Positions 56,230 to 64,000 of a DNA stretch of 64,000 bases are shown here, one piece after another. Source of the stretch: Vibrio zhugei. Its GTDB lineage: Bacteria; Pseudomonadota; Gammaproteobacteria; Enterobacterales; Vibrionaceae. The notes under the pieces are model-generated. The model searched no databases, was not told the origin of the DNA, and saw only the letters and a list, made by a program, of their open reading frames with translations. The translations under genes were made by a program, and so were the position numbers. The stretch is taken from NCBI RefSeq assembly GCF_003716875.1, contig NZ_CP033078.1, positions 930,001 through 994,000 on the forward strand. The letters run 5' to 3'. Position 1 is the stretch's first letter. Each line of letters begins with the position of its first letter.

Positions 56230-56258
56230 CACGTTATTTGCTACGTGATTTGAGTTCT

Positions 56259-56288
56259 AACGGCTTGATGCTTTGCATTGAGCCGTTT
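56259..56288 (+). terminator. Hairpin between fabF and pabC, possible terminator
   Basis: AACGGCT-TG-ATGC-TTT-GCAT-TG-AGCCGTT with an interrupted T-rich tail; a weak or attenuating terminator. Confidence 0.5.
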
Positions 56289-56307
56289 GTGTTTATAGGG
56301 AGAGACG

Positions 56308-57114
56308 ATGATTTTGGTTAATGGCGTCCTTGCCGAACAGATATCCGTGAGCGATCGGGCATTTCAATATGGTGATGGTTGTTTTACCACCATGTTAACG
56401 TGCGGCGGTCATATTCAGCAGTGGCCCTTTCATCAAGAACGAGTGCAAGCCTGTTTAGACGCATTGGGGATCCCATTGTCAAACTGGCCCGATATACTGG
56501 TTTGGTTGGCCAATGCCGCATTGCCTGATGAGCAAGCTGGATTAAAGCTGCACATCAGTCGGGGCCAGGGAGGCAGGGGGTATAGTCCTGCCAAAGTATC
56601 CGATCCCACCGTCACTATTCAGTCGTTTACTTTCCCCGCGCATTATGCCAAATGGCAAACAGACGGTATTGAGTTGGGTCTTTGCCAACAACGCTTAGGT
56701 TTAAATCCGTTATTAGCCGGACATAAGCATACCAATCGGTTGGAGCAAATCTTGATGAAAGCCGAGATGGATAGAGCTGGTTGGCAAGATGGTTTGTGCT
56801 GCGATCTCAATGATCACATTATTGAAACCACAATGGCCAATATTTTCTGGGTTAAAGACGATATACTTTGTACGCCGGATCTCTCTCTTGCTGGTGTGGC
56901 CGGTGTTGCGCGGCGGTGTGTGATGGATGCGGCTCAAGAGAGTGGGATGACGCTTGCGGTCGGGCAGTATTCTTTAGCGGAGCTGTGGGATGCCGACGAA
57001 GTTTTCATTACGAATGCAATATTAGGTGTTGCACCCGTGCGTCAAATTCAGCAGCATTGCTATTCAATTGGCAAGTATACTCGCCGTTTTCAAAAGAGGT
57101 TCCATTTGTGTTAA
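56308..57114 (+). CDS. pabC: Aminodeoxychorismate lyase
   Basis: 268 residues, fold-type IV PLP enzyme. VSDRAFQYGDGCFTTM at the N terminus, the PLP Lys in LAGHKHTNRLEQIL, and ETTMANIFWVKDD are typical. It makes 4-aminobenzoate for folate. It overlaps mltG by 7 bp. Confidence 0.95.
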   Translation: MILVNGVLAEQISVSDRAFQYGDGCFTTMLTCGGHIQQWPFHQERVQACLDALGIPLSNWPDILVWLANAALPDEQAGLKLHISRGQGGRGYSPAKVSDPTVTIQSFTFPAHYAKWQTDGIELGLCQQRLGLNPLLAGHKHTNRLEQILMKAEMDRAGWQDGLCCDLNDHIIETTMANIFWVKDDILCTPDLSLAGVAGVARRCVMDAAQESGMTLAVGQYSLAELWDADEVFITNAILGVAPVRQIQQHCYSIGKYTRRFQKRFHLC

Positions 57115-58124
57115 AAAAACTGATTGTCGTTCTGGCGATACTGGTCGTGGTTGTGGGAGCCGGATTTGGCTATGTGAGTTATCAGGTCGATCGCTATTTA
57201 GCTCAGCCTCTACAAGTGACAGAAAACCAACTCGTGACCATACCATTTGGCGCTAATATTAATCGTTCGATGGATATTTTAGAGAAAAACCAGTGGATCG
57301 AGAAAAGTGTGGTTGAGCGGTTTGTTCGTCGCTTGCACCCAGAACTCGTGTCAATCAAAGCGGGTACCTACCAAGTAACGCCATCAATGACACTACGTGC
57401 CGCCCTTGAGCGCTTTATCTCAGGTAAAGAGCATCAATTTGCTGTTACCTTTGTCGAAGGCAGCCGTTTCAGTGATTGGCGAGCCATCCTCGAGAACACC
57501 GAGTATTTAGAGCACACCATCGACGGGGAAAGTGAAGAGGCGATAGCCAAGCAATTAGGTATTGAGCATAAGAAACTGGAAGGATTGTTTTTAGCCGAGA
57601 CCTACCATTTCACCGCCGGTCAGAGTGATCTCGATATTTTACGTCGTGCCCATGACAAGTTGATGGCGTATTTGAATGCGCAGTGGCCTGAGCGTGACCA
57701 ACCTCTCCCGATCGACTCTCCCTATCAGGCATTAACACTTGCTTCGATTATTGAGAAAGAAACCGCACTGGATAGTGAACGTCACCGCGTGGCATCAGTT
57801 TTTGTTAATCGCCTAAATAAACACATGCGTTTACAGACCGATCCTACGGTGATTTATGGGATGGGGGACAACTATCATGGCAATATTCGCAAGCGTGATT
57901 TGCATCAGGCTACACCGTATAACACCTATGTGATCCGCGGGTTGCCGCCAACTCCGATCGCCATGGTAGGAAAAAATGCCATTGAAGCAGCCCTACATCC
58001 AGAGAAGAGCCAATATTTGTACTTTGTCGCAAGTGGTGATGGAGGACATGTCTTCTCGAAAACCTTAACCGAGCATAACCGCGCTGTGCGTGCATATTTA
58101 AGACAATTGAGAAATAGAAAATGA
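57108..58124 (+). CDS. mltG: Endolytic murein transglycosylase MltG (YceG)
   Basis: 338 residues from a GTG at 57108 inside the end of pabC (AGAGG 8 bp upstream); a much longer in-frame start would run through pabC and is rejected. One N-terminal membrane helix ([20 protein letters not shown]) is followed by the YceG domain with catalytic Glu in [15 protein letters not shown] and [10 protein letters not shown]. It cleaves nascent glycan strands. It overlaps tmk by 4 bp. Confidence 0.95.
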   Translation: MLKKLIVVLAILVVVVGAGFGYVSYQVDRYLAQPLQVTENQLVTIPFGANINRSMDILEKNQWIEKSVVERFVRRLHPELVSIKAGTYQVTPSMTLRAALERFISGKEHQFAVTFVEGSRFSDWRAILENTEYLEHTIDGESEEAIAKQLGIEHKKLEGLFLAETYHFTAGQSDLDILRRAHDKLMAYLNAQWPERDQPLPIDSPYQALTLASIIEKETALDSERHRVASVFVNRLNKHMRLQTDPTVIYGMGDNYHGNIRKRDLHQATPYNTYVIRGLPPTPIAMVGKNAIEAALHPEKSQYLYFVASGDGGHVFSKTLTEHNRAVRAYLRQLRNRK

Positions 58125-58750
58125 ATGGTAAATTTATCGTTATCGAGGGGCTAGAAGGTGCGGGTAAAAGCACGGCTATGAATGCGGTGGTGGAAGCCTT
58201 GAGAGCGCATCATATCGATGATATTACACGAACTCGTGAGCCCGGTGGCACGGTATTAGCAGAAAAAATGCGCGCGCTTGTTAAAGAGGAGCACGCTGGC
58301 GAAAAATTGCAAGACATGACCGAGTTACTACTGATGTACGCCGCTCGTGTGCAATTGGTAGAAACGGTGATTAAGCCAGCGCTAGCAGCCGGCTTATGGG
58401 TGGTCGGTGATCGCCATGATCTCTCTTCTCAGGCATATCAAGGCGGAGGTCGACAAATTGCGGCTGAAACCTTAATGAATCTGAAGCACACAACACTGGG
58501 CGATTTTAAACCCGACTTGACCTTGTATTTAGATATTGACCCGCGAGTTGGGCTTGAGCGCGCTCGTGGCCGTGGAGAGTTGGACCGTATTGAAAAAATG
58601 GATATCAGTTTTTTCGAACGTACTCGTCAGCGGTATCAAGAATTGGCGCAGCAAGACTCGTCAATCGTCACCATCAATGCTGATCAAGATATCGCAGCGG
58701 TCGCTCACGATATTAAAGTGGCCTTGAATACTTGGTTATCAAAGCAGTAA
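58121..58750 (+). CDS. tmk: Thymidylate kinase
   Basis: 209 residues. P-loop [19 protein letters not shown], the TREPGGT motif, [16 protein letters not shown] and the lid region [12 protein letters not shown]. It phosphorylates dTMP to dTDP. It overlaps the mltG stop (ATGA), so the two are coupled. Confidence 0.97.
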   Translation: MNGKFIVIEGLEGAGKSTAMNAVVEALRAHHIDDITRTREPGGTVLAEKMRALVKEEHAGEKLQDMTELLLMYAARVQLVETVIKPALAAGLWVVGDRHDLSSQAYQGGGRQIAAETLMNLKHTTLGDFKPDLTLYLDIDPRVGLERARGRGELDRIEKMDISFFERTRQRYQELAQQDSSIVTINADQDIAAVAHDIKVALNTWLSKQ

Positions 58751-58762
58751 AAGGTGAGAGGT

Positions 58763-59728
58763 ATGGCAATGCACGCTCCGTGGTTAGATGCCGCTTGGCA
58801 CGATTGGCAAACACGTTTAAAAAACAACACATTTTCACATGCAACATTGGTTCATAGCCAACAAGATCTTGGCATTTATTCTCTGGCCGAGCAGTTTGGG
58901 CAAGCGTTGATGTGTACCACTTCGGATAGCGAGCCTTGTGGGTTTTGTCATGGTTGTAGCTTAATGCAGTCGGGGAATCATCCTGATTACCACGTTGTTA
59001 GGCCGGAAAAAGAAGGGAAGTCGATCACGGTTGAGCAGATTCGTGCCTGTAATCGTTGGGCACAAGCGTCATCTCAGATGTCTGGCTATCGCCTCATCAT
59101 TATTGAACCTGCGGATGCGATGAATGAATCTGCGGCGAACGCATTACTAAAAACGCTAGAGGAACCATCATCGCATTGTGTTTTTGTGTTATTGACTCAA
59201 CATATCAATCATTTATTACCGACCATCATCAGTCGTTGTCAGGTGCTTGCGATCGCCGAGCCCACAGCACAGGTGATTAGTCAGTGGCTTGAGCAGCAAA
59301 TACAGCAGCCCATTCCTGATTATGCCGCTCATTTGAACGGAAATTCGCCACTACAGACACAATCGTTTATTGAGTCTAAAGGTATAGAAGAGTACGCTAA
59401 TATTGAAGCGGCATTTTTACGTGCTGCAAACGGAGATATCTCTGCGGCGACGGAGTGCACACGCTTGTTAACGGCTTCGCCCCGCGAACGGTTACAGTGG
59501 TTGTGGTTTTTAATCAGCGATGCTCAGAAAGTCCATTTTGGTATCAAGCAACGGGAATGCGTACCAGGCGCGACTCAGCTTGCCGAGGTTTTGTCATACG
59601 AGCGGTTGTATCGTTGTGGGCAAGACATCATCAAACTGAATGAGCAACTGCGCGAGTTTACTGGATTAAACTCAGAGCTTCTTATCATGGATTGGTTAAT
59701 GAATATTAATGAGGATACATGTTTGTAG
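58763..59728 (+). CDS. holB: DNA polymerase III subunit delta'
   Basis: 321 residues from ATG 58763; an ATG at 58769 with GAGAGG at 7 bp is an equally good start. The zinc-binding Cys cluster CTTSDSEPCGFCHGCSLMQSGNHPDY, SESAANALLKTLEEPSSHCVF-type sensor region (NESAANALLKTLEEP) and TIISRCQ are as expected. It is part of the clamp loader. It overlaps tatD by 10 bp. Confidence 0.95.
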   Translation: MAMHAPWLDAAWHDWQTRLKNNTFSHATLVHSQQDLGIYSLAEQFGQALMCTTSDSEPCGFCHGCSLMQSGNHPDYHVVRPEKEGKSITVEQIRACNRWAQASSQMSGYRLIIIEPADAMNESAANALLKTLEEPSSHCVFVLLTQHINHLLPTIISRCQVLAIAEPTAQVISQWLEQQIQQPIPDYAAHLNGNSPLQTQSFIESKGIEEYANIEAAFLRAANGDISAATECTRLLTASPRERLQWLWFLISDAQKVHFGIKQRECVPGATQLAEVLSYERLYRCGQDIIKLNEQLREFTGLNSELLIMDWLMNINEDTCL

Positions 59729-60486
59729 ATTCCCACTGTCATTTAGACAGATTGAATTATGATGATCTGCATAGCGGGTTAGAGGAAGTGTTGGCTAATG
59801 CGCAGCAGGTTAATGTAACAGAGTTTCTTTCCGTTAACTGCACCATGGACTCGTTTCCTAGCATGTTGGCAATGATCAACGATCATGACAATGTCCATGC
59901 TTCTTGCGGTGTGCATCCTTTGGATGTGACCAGCGATTTCGTCATGGAGACGTTTCGTGAGTATGCGGCTCATGAAAAAGTCGTTGCGATTGGTGAAACG
60001 GGGTTGGATTATCATTACCAGCCCGAAACGGCTGAATTACAAAAACAGCGCTTCAAACAGCAAGTGGCATTAGCCGTTGAGCTTAACAAGCCATTAATCA
60101 TTCACACTCGTAATGCCCGACAGGATACACTCGACATTTTACGTGAAGGTGGCGCTGAACGTTGTGGTGGTGTGATTCATTGTTTTACCGAAGATTTGGC
60201 CTTTGCTCAAGCGGCCATGGAATTGGGATTCTATATTTCTATCTCTGGAATCGTGACATTCAAAGGTGCGAAAGATCTGCAAGAGGTGGTCAAAGTATTG
60301 CCTCTAGAACGGTTATTGATTGAAACCGATTCGCCATATTTAGCGCCAGTGCCTTATCGAGGCAAAGAAAATCAGCCAGCGTATGTTATCGAAGTGGCTG
60401 CTTATATTGCTCAGTTAAAAGGCGTGACGGTCGCGCAAGTCGCACAACAAACGACGCAAAACTTTAGAGATCTCTTCCTTCGCTAA
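59719..60486 (+). CDS. ycfH: TatD-family metal-dependent hydrolase (YcfH type)
   Basis: 255 residues. Metal ligands are visible in FVDSHCHLD, AIGETGLDYHY, PLIIHTRNA, GVIHCFTE and LIETDSPYLAPVPYRGKENQP. The family hydrolyses DNA 3' ends in E. coli TatD; the YcfH group is less well defined. The gene ends the pabC-mltG-tmk-holB series and is followed by a terminator. Confidence 0.94.
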   Translation: MFVDSHCHLDRLNYDDLHSGLEEVLANAQQVNVTEFLSVNCTMDSFPSMLAMINDHDNVHASCGVHPLDVTSDFVMETFREYAAHEKVVAIGETGLDYHYQPETAELQKQRFKQQVALAVELNKPLIIHTRNARQDTLDILREGGAERCGGVIHCFTEDLAFAQAAMELGFYISISGIVTFKGAKDLQEVVKVLPLERLLIETDSPYLAPVPYRGKENQPAYVIEVAAYIAQLKGVTVAQVAQQTTQNFRDLFLR

Positions 60487-60535
60487 GGAAGAGCTATGCG
60501 AGTATAAGCTGCGGTTTGCTGCCATCGCTCGAAGT

Positions 60536-60562
60536 AAACCACCTGAAATAGGGTGGTTTTTC
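60536..60562 (+). terminator. Rho-independent terminator after tatD-type gene
   Basis: AAACCACC-TGAAATAG-GGTGGTTT with T5. Confidence 0.85.
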
Positions 60563-60897
60563 AGTATTTCTTCCTAGGAAGATGGTGAATTCGAGAAATG
60601 TATACTATTTGTACACGTTTTATGTTTATTTTGTTTAGCGAATTAAATGCTTGATAAAATAAACAGTTAGCAATGATTTGTGTGATTTTTGTTCGGTTCT
60701 TAGTGTGATCTGTTTATTACTTTGGAACTTAATTTAATTCGTTACTAGAAACTTTGAGGCTCATCAAGATATATTTAGAGCCGGAAAATATAATGCACAT
60801 ACATGCTACATTTCCTTTGAGACTAGCATCTTAAGGCTGCGGGGGTGTGCCGCTAGTACTCAATATATTCTAATAACTCACTCAGGAGCATTTACAC
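60563..60897 (+). promoter_or_regulatory. ptsG control region and leader with SgrS-type target site
   Basis: 335 bp before ptsG. TATAAT at 60789-60794 could be a -10 element. A hairpin ACTAGC...GCTAGT lies at about 60823-60858. CACTCAGGAGCA around the ribosome binding site (60879-60890) is nearly the same as the E. coli ptsG segment that pairs with the small RNA SgrS. Two TGTGA half-sites near 60685-60710 are possible CRP contacts. Confidence 0.5.
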
Positions 60898-62520
60898 ATG
60901 AAAGGTTTCTTTAGCAAACTTTCTCAATCTATTATGCTACCGATAGCTTTGCTTCCAGCTGCCGGTATCATGCTAGGGATTGGTGGTAGTTTTACCAACG
61001 CACAAATGGTAGACGCCTACAACATCGAAATTCTACAACCGGGAACGGTTCTGAATAGCTTCCTACAAGTTATGACAGCCGCGGGTGATATCGTATTCGC
61101 GAACTTGCCTGTCATGTTTGCACTGGCTATCGCGATTGGTTTTGCCAAGACAGAAAAAGGGGCTGCAGCATTAGCCGCGCTGATTTCTTACTTGGTTATG
61201 AACGTTGCGATTGCCAAAACATTGATCGTGGGCGGCATGTTAGATGCTAGCACCAATACGGTTGTGTTAATGGGCGATCACTACTCAGGTATCCTTGCTA
61301 ATATTTTAGGTATTAACAATACTCTGAGCATGGGGGTATTCGGCGGTCTGATTTCTGGTGCCATTACGGTTGTTTTGCATAACCGTTACCACGACGCCAA
61401 ACTTCCAGATTACCTGGGCTTCTTTGGTGGCGCACGTTACGTTCCTATTATCAGTGCTTTTGCAGCTTTGTTCTACGGCATCGTTCTTACGTTTATTTGG
61501 CCATTTTTTGGTGCTGCCTTTGGTGCAATCGGTATGGCGCTGGGTGAACTTCGCGCGTCTGGTATGGGTTACATCGCATCGTTTATCTTCGGTATCGTTG
61601 AACGTTCATTGATTCCTGTTGGTCTTCACCATGTATTCTATTTGCCACTATGGCAAACTGAAATCGGCGGTACAGCTAATATCGCAGGTGAAGTGGTGAA
61701 GGGTACACAGAACATCTTCTTTGCTTCTCTAGCAAGTGGTGACTTCTCGCAATTCTCATCAACTAACTTCATGACAGGTAAATTCCCATTCATGATGTTT
61801 GGTCTGCCAGCCGCCGCGTACGCTATGTACACATTGGTTGACCCAGAAAATCGTAAAGCGGCAGGTGGTTTGCTATTCTCTGTTGCTCTAACTGCGTTCT
61901 TGACAGGTATTACAGAACCGATTGAATTTACGTTCTTGTTCCTATCTCCAGCACTTTACTACTTCATCCACGTGCCATTGGCAGGTATTTCTTTCCTACT
62001 GATGGACGTTCTCGGTGTTAAAGTCGGTATGACATTCTCTGGTGGCTTCATTGACTTCTCACTCTTCGGTGTGCTTCCAGGTCTAACTGGTGTTGATAAC
62101 CACTGGTACTACATCCCAATCGTGGGTGTGGCTTACGCATTCATCTACTTCTTCTTGTTCCGTTGGTACATTGTGAAGTTTGATGTGAAAACACCAGGTC
62201 GTAAAGGCAGCGCAGTAGCGGTGGTTTCTAAACAAGAATACCGTGACGCGAAAGCAAGTGGCGCGAATGGCGGAGACGGCAAAGCGGATCAAATGATCGA
62301 AGCACTAGGTGGTCAAGACAACATTGTTGATGTCGACGCGTGTATTACTCGTCTACGTATCACAGTGAAAGATGCAAACCTAGTTAAAGAAAACGATTAC
62401 TGGACCACTCAGCTTGGTGCTCGTGGGTTAGTCAAAGTGGGTGATACCGGTATCCAAGCGATTTACGGTGCTCAAGCGGCGACGTATAAAGCGCAAATTA
62501 ACGCTAAATTAGGTCGCTAA
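60898..62520 (+). CDS. ptsG: Glucose-specific PTS transporter subunit IICB
   Basis: 540 residues. The IIC domain (1-410) starts MKGFFSKLSQSIMLPIALLPAAGIMLGIGG and includes GITEPIEFTFLFLSPALYYFIHVPLAG, the sugar-binding ITEPIEF loop. The IIB domain (about 465-540) has the phosphorylated Cys in VDVDACITRLRITVKD. It takes up and phosphorylates glucose. The length exceeds E. coli PtsG (477) mainly by linker and loop extensions. It overlaps the next gene by 1 bp. Confidence 0.95.
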   Translation: MKGFFSKLSQSIMLPIALLPAAGIMLGIGGSFTNAQMVDAYNIEILQPGTVLNSFLQVMTAAGDIVFANLPVMFALAIAIGFAKTEKGAAALAALISYLVMNVAIAKTLIVGGMLDASTNTVVLMGDHYSGILANILGINNTLSMGVFGGLISGAITVVLHNRYHDAKLPDYLGFFGGARYVPIISAFAALFYGIVLTFIWPFFGAAFGAIGMALGELRASGMGYIASFIFGIVERSLIPVGLHHVFYLPLWQTEIGGTANIAGEVVKGTQNIFFASLASGDFSQFSSTNFMTGKFPFMMFGLPAAAYAMYTLVDPENRKAAGGLLFSVALTAFLTGITEPIEFTFLFLSPALYYFIHVPLAGISFLLMDVLGVKVGMTFSGGFIDFSLFGVLPGLTGVDNHWYYIPIVGVAYAFIYFFLFRWYIVKFDVKTPGRKGSAVAVVSKQEYRDAKASGANGGDGKADQMIEALGGQDNIVDVDACITRLRITVKDANLVKENDYWTTQLGARGLVKVGDTGIQAIYGAQAATYKAQINAKLGR

Positions 62521-62996
62521 TGAGCGTTAAGGAAAAATTTAAGCGCACTGGAGCATTCGTGATTGATTTTTCAATTGCTAAAATGTTTGCTCAAGTTCTC
62601 ATCGGTGGCGTGTACTACGCCATCATGGGAATCAGTTTAAGACATCCGACAACGGGATTGATTTCATTAAACAGCGATGCAGCATTGCCAATACTATTGG
62701 CCTTAAGTGTGCTTATATTAATCCTCTTTATTGGTATTTATCTTGGCTATCATTGGGTGTGTTATCGTTTTCTTGGTAACTCGTTGGCTCGCTTCTTTAT
62801 GCATGTCACAGTGGTATCAAGAGTGGATGGTAAACCCTTAGATAAACGCACGTATTTTGAGCGTGAGTTTTATAAAATCAGTTTGTGCATCGGCACTGTC
62901 GGACTTTATGCTCTGTACAGTGGCGCGCAATATTATTCGGCAGGCCATGCGCCTTACCACGATAATCGTTGCTCTGCACGAGTTGAGGTCGCTTAG
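62520..62996 (+). CDS. RDD-type membrane protein coupled to ptsG
   Basis: 158 residues. An N-terminal GAFVIDFSIAKMFAQVLIGG segment, two or three further hydrophobic helices, and a C-terminal PYHDNRCSARVEV region fit RDD-family proteins (Arg-Asp-Asp motif here partly changed). The function is unknown. Its ATG shares a base with the ptsG TAA (TAATG), indicating translational coupling and a possible link with glucose uptake. Confidence 0.75.
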   Translation: MSVKEKFKRTGAFVIDFSIAKMFAQVLIGGVYYAIMGISLRHPTTGLISLNSDAALPILLALSVLILILFIGIYLGYHWVCYRFLGNSLARFFMHVTVVSRVDGKPLDKRTYFEREFYKISLCIGTVGLYALYSGAQYYSAGHAPYHDNRCSARVEVA

Positions 62997-63022
62997 TGAC
63001 CCACAGTTAAGAGAATTAACGG

Positions 63023-63051
63023 AAAACCAACGCAATGCGTTGGTTTTTTTT
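63023..63051 (+). terminator. Rho-independent terminator of ptsG operon
   Basis: AAAACCAACGCA-A-TGCGTTGGTTTT followed by T4. Confidence 0.88.
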
Positions 63052-63184
63052 GTTTGTGATATAGGCACAATCGCGGTGTGGAGGAAGGCAAACTGATTGA
63101 CATAGCTATTACACACTAATGACACCCGAGTCAGGTTGACTCAGTACATTATGCATTTACCGTTATGATTTATAGGTCAACGAC

Positions 63185-63631
63185 ATGAAAAAAACACTAG
63201 GGATTTGTTTTGTAGGGGTAATGTGTTTTGCGACTCAAGCTTTCGCGGCCCCCGCTTATCAAGAGAGTCAATCGGTAAAGGATAATCCACACAGTCTTTC
63301 CGCTGGTATTGCCATTGATCAGCAATTAAGTGCGGTGCTGAGCGTGGACAATACGTATCGTTTTACGATTGGTAACCAAGGGGGCGCCGTCGATTACATT
63401 TTCAAACGTGGCCAATTTGAAAACTTACGTGCGCCGTTGAGCTGGTACGTAGGTGCCGGTGCATGGTCGCAATGGGATCATGATGAATTTGGTGCTCGTT
63501 TACCCGTTGGCGTTAGCTACCCAGTGACAAAGCGTTTAGAAATGTACGCACAAGTCCATCCCGAACTCGACTTACACGACGATGCTGATTTACAGCTCGG
63601 TGGAGCCTTAGGAGTGAAATACCACTTTTAA
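63185..63631 (+). CDS. Exported, probably beta-barrel outer-membrane protein of unknown function
   Basis: 148 residues: a clear signal peptide (MKKTLGICFVGVMCFATQAFA-AP) and then alternating polar/hydrophobic stretches (SLSAGIAIDQQLSAVLSVDN, SWYVGAGAWSQWD, LQLGGALGVKYHF) with a terminal Phe, as in small outer-membrane barrels. I do not recognise a named family. It is monocistronic, ending at a bidirectional terminator. Confidence 0.7.
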   Translation: MKKTLGICFVGVMCFATQAFAAPAYQESQSVKDNPHSLSAGIAIDQQLSAVLSVDNTYRFTIGNQGGAVDYIFKRGQFENLRAPLSWYVGAGAWSQWDHDEFGARLPVGVSYPVTKRLEMYAQVHPELDLHDDADLQLGGALGVKYHF

Positions 63632-63653
63632 TTGGTCATGGGATCTTCCATCA

Positions 63654-63688
63654 TAAAAAACGCCAGAGTAAGCTCTGGCGTTTTTTTA
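63654..63688. terminator. Bidirectional terminator
   Basis: AAAAAACGCCAGAG-TAAG-CTCTGGCGTTTTTTT between convergent genes. Confidence 0.92.
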
Positions 63689-63708
63689 TTGAACACTGAC
63701 CGACGGTC

Positions 63709-63801
63709 TTAGTTTTTCATTGCTTGGCGGATACAGAATCCTGCACCACCCCAAGTAATACCAAGCCCGATGATCATCATGATAATGGCACCTGTTGTCA
63801 T
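63709..63801 (-). CDS. MetS-type small subunit of an NSS transporter
   Basis: 30 residues: MTTGAIIMMIIGLGITWGGA-GFCIRQAMKN, a single helix with a basic tail. It matches MetS, the short partner of MetP-type neurotransmitter:sodium symporters. Its ATG overlaps the stop of the upstream transporter gene (ATGA) and has AAGGAG upstream. Confidence 0.85.
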   Translation of the reverse strand: MTTGAIIMMIIGLGITWGGAGFCIRQAMKN

Positions 63802-64000
63802 GCGTTTACTCCTTGTGCAGATTGCTTGCTGTTGAGGTTAATGATAATACCGGCGACAAGCAGTAGGCCGATCATTACCCAACCTAATGTGAGATTGTAG
63901 CCACCGTATCCATCAGTCACGAGAGTGTCGACTTTGTCCGTTAAGATGATAATAAGCATTGCTGGAGAGATAAATTTAAGACAGATATCAAACCAGACCG
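63798..64000 (-). CDS. NSS-family Na+-dependent transporter, C-terminal part only
   Basis: About 67 C-terminal residues are visible (VWFDICLKFISPAMLIIILTD...LGWVMIGLLLVAGIIINLNS...). Two helices remain, typical of the last segments of neurotransmitter:sodium symporters such as MetP/TnaT-like carriers of amino acids. Coupling to a MetS-type gene supports the assignment. The rest is outside the window. Confidence 0.75.
   Translation of the reverse strand, partial: VWFDICLKFISPAMLIIILTDKVDTLVTDGYGGYNLTLGWVMIGLLLVAGIIINLNSKQSAQGVNA

Noticed and set aside
56868-57107. Upstream extension of mltG through pabC
   Set aside because: Overlaps pabC by 240 bp and adds non-conserved sequence; the GTG at 57108 gives the family N terminus.
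1-64000. CRISPR array, prophage or defence island
   Set aside because: No regularly spaced repeats, cas genes, phage structural genes or recognisable defence genes were found.

Overview
The window reads as chromosomal DNA of a Vibrionaceae bacterium, most likely a Vibrio species. The evidence is the conserved rne / rluC / maf / yceD-rpmF-plsX-fabHDG-acpP-fabF-pabC-mltG-tmk-holB-tatD block, the yejM-yejL / yejK pair, marC beside adhE, and ptsG with an enterobacterial-style leader. No sequence search was possible; all assignments rest on motifs, length and context.

Layout. 1-6 kb: the end of an HD-type phosphohydrolase, tRNA-Ser(UGA), a cyanide-insensitive-type bd quinol oxidase operon (cydA-cydB-small DUF2474 protein, minus strand) and a MocR regulator overlapping a phzF-like gene. 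6-12 kb: an accessory, decaying segment. It holds a ricin-lectin plus PETase-like polyester hydrolase fusion broken by one amber codon, a degraded second copy of the phzF 3' end, an AT-rich gap, and GH10 xylanase remnants split by an IS30 element. 12-21 kb: a trypsin-like lipoprotein, then a GABA-type catabolic unit (gabD-gabT-GabR-like regulator on minus, TRAP transporter dctPQM on plus) around a shared control region with repeated GTACCA boxes. 21-30 kb: yceI, a solA-like oxidase, a MetE-like methyltransferase, a cold-shock gene, a complete IS21 element with 5-bp target duplication, a YdcZ-type transporter and a DJ-1/PfpI protein. 30-44 kb: a dioxygenase-like protein, tRNA-Pro(GGG), yejM-yejL / yejK, nhaC, asd, marC, adhE with an FNR-type promoter, a SulP transporter and an IS4 element. 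44-60 kb: RNase E, then the core rluC to tatD region for rRNA modification, fatty-acid synthesis, folate, peptidoglycan and replication functions. 60-64 kb: ptsG with a downstream RDD membrane protein, a predicted outer-membrane-type protein, and metS plus the end of an NSS transporter.

Most notable observations: (1) the lectin-polyester hydrolase gene has a single TAG where a Trp codon is expected, with the rest of the frame intact; (2) it is bracketed by direct copies of the phzF 3' end; (3) the IS4 element sits exactly in the loop of the terminator downstream of rne, its 8-bp target duplication being the loop; (4) the IS30 element lies in a GGCCCGA/TCGGGCC palindrome within xylanase remnants; (5) the GabR-like regulator carries an extra C-terminal domain of about 105 residues and its regulon has three phased GTACCA boxes. 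I found no CRISPR array, prophage or obvious defence system.
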